Assembly (NCBI RefSeq): GCF_002210295.1
Contig: NZ_MWQH01000004.1
Span: forward strand, 124,001 to 188,000
Reading direction: 5' to 3'
DNA length: 64,000 bases
DNA from: Fibrobacter sp. UWB5
Lineage (GTDB): Bacteria; Fibrobacterota; Fibrobacteria; Fibrobacterales; Fibrobacteraceae
Each line of letters starts with the position of its first letter. The first letter of the stretch is position 1. Below, one piece after another: positions 62,709-64,000 of this stretch. A model generated the notes under the pieces. That model was not told where the DNA came from, ran no database searches, and was given only the letters and a program-made list of their open reading frames with translations. The position numbers and the translations under genes are program-made.

Positions 62709-63385
62709 GTCCGTCTCCTCAGTAATACGCGGTACGCTACGCCGAAAAAGCAAGGCTTCACGTGCACCAATTCAAAGCCGTTTGACTCCGCCAACTTGAC
62801 AAAGTCCGCCACCGGCAAAAAACGGAGCACCGAATTCACCAAGTATTCGTAAGCTTCCCGCTTGCTAAAAAAGGCCCCCAGCACCGGAATAAAAAGCGGT
62901 GCAAGTCTCTTATAGAAAAACTTGTTGAATGCGTTTCTCGGCGAAAAGAATTCCAACACCTGCAGGTATCCCCCATTCGAGAGCACGCGGGCTGATTCCT
63001 TCAAGCCGCCTTCGGCATCGGGCAAGTTACGCATTCCAAATCCGTTCAGAACCACATCGAACGAGGCGTCGCCAAAAGGCATTTTCATGGCATCGAGCTG
63101 CACGGGGATAGCCGTCATCGTCTTCCCTGCAGCGCCCTTCAGCATTCCATAAGAAAAATCGCCCAAAACGGCGATATCGGGCTTGCCATTGAATTTTTCG
63201 TAAGTAACCGCAAAATCGCCCGTGCCTCCGCACAAATCCAAGAGACGTTTGCCGGGCTTTACCTTTTTCAGTTCGCGACAGCAACTGCGGCGCCACAAAA
63301 TGTCCTGAAAGCAACTGAGCGTATGATTTAAAAAATCATAGCGACTGGCAATCTCGTCGAACATCTTGCGCACAGGGCTTATCAT
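62705..63385 (-). CDS. ubiE: Demethylmenaquinone/ubiquinone methyltransferase, UbiE/MenG family
   Basis: The 226-residue SAM-dependent enzyme has LLDLCGGTGDFAVTY (motif I, about 48-62), the conserved early part IASRYDFLNHTLS, VVLNGFGMRNLPD (motif II region) and ESARVLSNGGYLQVLEF. All are UbiE/MenG hallmarks. It carries out the last C-methylation of the quinone. It is first of three coupled genes (methyltransferase, UbiX, UbiA-like). A TATATTTG box whose TATATT ends 7 bases before the ATG serves as its probable promoter. Confidence 0.93.
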   Translation of the reverse strand: MISPVRKMFDEIASRYDFLNHTLSCFQDILWRRSCCRELKKVKPGKRLLDLCGGTGDFAVTYEKFNGKPDIAVLGDFSYGMLKGAAGKTMTAIPVQLDAMKMPFGDASFDVVLNGFGMRNLPDAEGGLKESARVLSNGGYLQVLEFFSPRNAFNKFFYKRLAPLFIPVLGAFFSKREAYEYLVNSVLRFLPVADFVKLAESNGFELVHVKPCFFGVAYRVLLRRRT

Positions 63386-63392
63386 GGCGCCA

Positions 63393-63398
63393 AATATA
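63393..63398 (-). promoter_or_regulatory. TATATT(TG) box 7 bases before ubiE
   Basis: Minus-strand TATATTTG is followed by GCGCC and the ATG at 63,385. It has the same form and spacing as the box before azlC. Confidence 0.48.
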
Positions 63399-63401
63399 GA
63401 A

Positions 63402-63435
63402 AAAGGAGCCTAGGCTTCAAGCCACAGGCTCCTTT
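63402..63435 (-). terminator. Rho-independent terminator of the CotH-like gene at the right edge
   Basis: AAAGGAGCCT pairs with AGGCTCCTTT (10 bp) around a loop that itself holds a GGC/GCC pairing. It lies 21 bases past the stop at 63,457. Confidence 0.82.
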
Positions 63436-63456
63436 CCAAATGCTTACAAATTGCAA

Positions 63457-64000
63457 CTACTTGAAGGATGCCGTAATAGACAGGCCTTCTGCAACCGTCG
63501 CAACACACGTTTCCGGCGTGCCAGCCACAGGTTCGCAACCCGTCCATCCACCGAATACGGAACCGGCTTCGGGAACGGCCGTCAGCACCATTGCGTTTCC
63601 AGCAAAGAACTTGGCCTTATAATTTGCACTCGGCAGCGTCATGCCATCCATAACGATGGAGCCCTTGCCGTTGGCGGTAATCGAGACCGAAGTCATGCTT
63701 CCGACACCAAATTCTTCCTGAATTTCAGACAGGAACTTGCCATCGCGTTCTTCTGCCCAGGGGCCAAGCCTTTCGCCATATGCATCGAAGCTATGTGCAT
63801 ACTGGCCTCTTCTTTCCTTATAGGCTTCCACGTCCATATCCCTAGCAACGTCTTCGGAATTCAGCATGCCGGCAAGGAACTTAGCCTTTGCCTTGACGTT
63901 TTCTGCGTTCAAGTAAGACTGCAGCATCACGGCGGCATGGTTGAGGAAGAGTCGCTTGAAATTGGGGTTTTCGACCAACTTCGTGTAAAGCACATGGAAG
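63457..64000 (-). CDS. CotH-kinase-like protein, C-terminal part (cut by right edge)
   Basis: The frame stays open to the window edge, so the gene begins beyond it. The visible 181 codons start with NPNFKRLFLNHAAVMLQSYLN (resembling the segment after the catalytic core of CotH proteins, where a stretch NPEFRxRF is usual), then a helical region, and end with a domain of about 75 residues (SVFGGWTGCEPVAG, TCVATVAEG, ITASFK) of InlB-repeat type with two Cys. The tail matches in style the C-terminal end of the large CotH protein at 18,807. The kinase core itself is outside the window, so the assignment is moderate. Confidence 0.6.
   Translation of the reverse strand, partial: FHVLYTKLVENPNFKRLFLNHAAVMLQSYLNAENVKAKAKFLAGMLNSEDVARDMDVEAYKERRGQYAHSFDAYGERLGPWAEERDGKFLSEIQEEFGVGSMTSVSITANGKGSIVMDGMTLPSANYKAKFFAGNAMVLTAVPEAGSVFGGWTGCEPVAGTPETCVATVAEGLSITASFK

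Overview
The window looks like a chromosomal segment of a Fibrobacter species (phylum Fibrobacterota). The main reasons are three fibro-slime-domain surface proteins, a GH5 cellulase with a roughly 220-residue serine-rich linker and a C-terminal sorting-type domain, and several CotH-kinase lipoproteins. Gene calls rest on reading the translations and recognising family motifs; no database search was run. I see no rRNA, tRNA, CRISPR array, transposase, integrase or phage gene.

Region 1 (1-18,555) is a surface-polysaccharide locus. A GTG-started outer-membrane-type protein runs off the left edge on the minus strand. Divergent from it, thirteen plus-strand genes (508-14,470) encode a TagD-like CDP-glycerol synthase, a CotH lipoprotein, a Wzx-type flippase, a DegT aminotransferase, a PLP decarboxylase, an ATP-grasp ligase, a GT56-like transferase, a GT2, UDP-galactopyranose mutase, a DUF4422 transferase, a GT8, a secreted EEP-fold protein and a Wzy/WaaL-type membrane protein. 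Facing them on the minus strand are an animal-type UDP-glucose dehydrogenase, two tandem LicD proteins and a GT2. The combination suggests a repeat-unit polymer containing Galf and uronic acid, possibly decorated with phosphoglycerol.

Region 2 (18,556-31,280) starts with a structured intergenic repeat. It continues on the minus strand with a large CotH/lamin-tail lipoprotein, then an envelope series of MlaD-like protein, HPr, enzyme I, lytic transglycosylase and EamA transporter. Upstream lies a second operon of inactive-type M16 lipoprotein, exported unknown protein and TrmH.

Region 3 (31,329-36,881) has Glu-Q-tRNA(Asp) synthetase, a 1365-residue DUF4011/SF1-helicase/nuclease-like protein whose catalytic motifs appear degenerate, and a small SPOR-type protein.

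Region 4 (36,947-57,017) is dominated by cell-surface functions: two giant fibro-slime paralogues and a shorter third one, an FHA-GGDEF diguanylate cyclase, a MATE transporter, a lipoprotein, an NAT-fold protein, AzlCD and the GH5 cellulase.

Region 5 (57,115-64,000) is mostly housekeeping: MltG, a second MATE transporter, BirA, a menaquinone-type UbiE/UbiX/UbiA cluster, and the C-terminal end of another CotH-like protein cut by the right edge.

A recurring signal is a TATATT(TG) box ending only 6-7 nt before the start codon of eight genes. This suggests many leaderless or near-leaderless transcripts.
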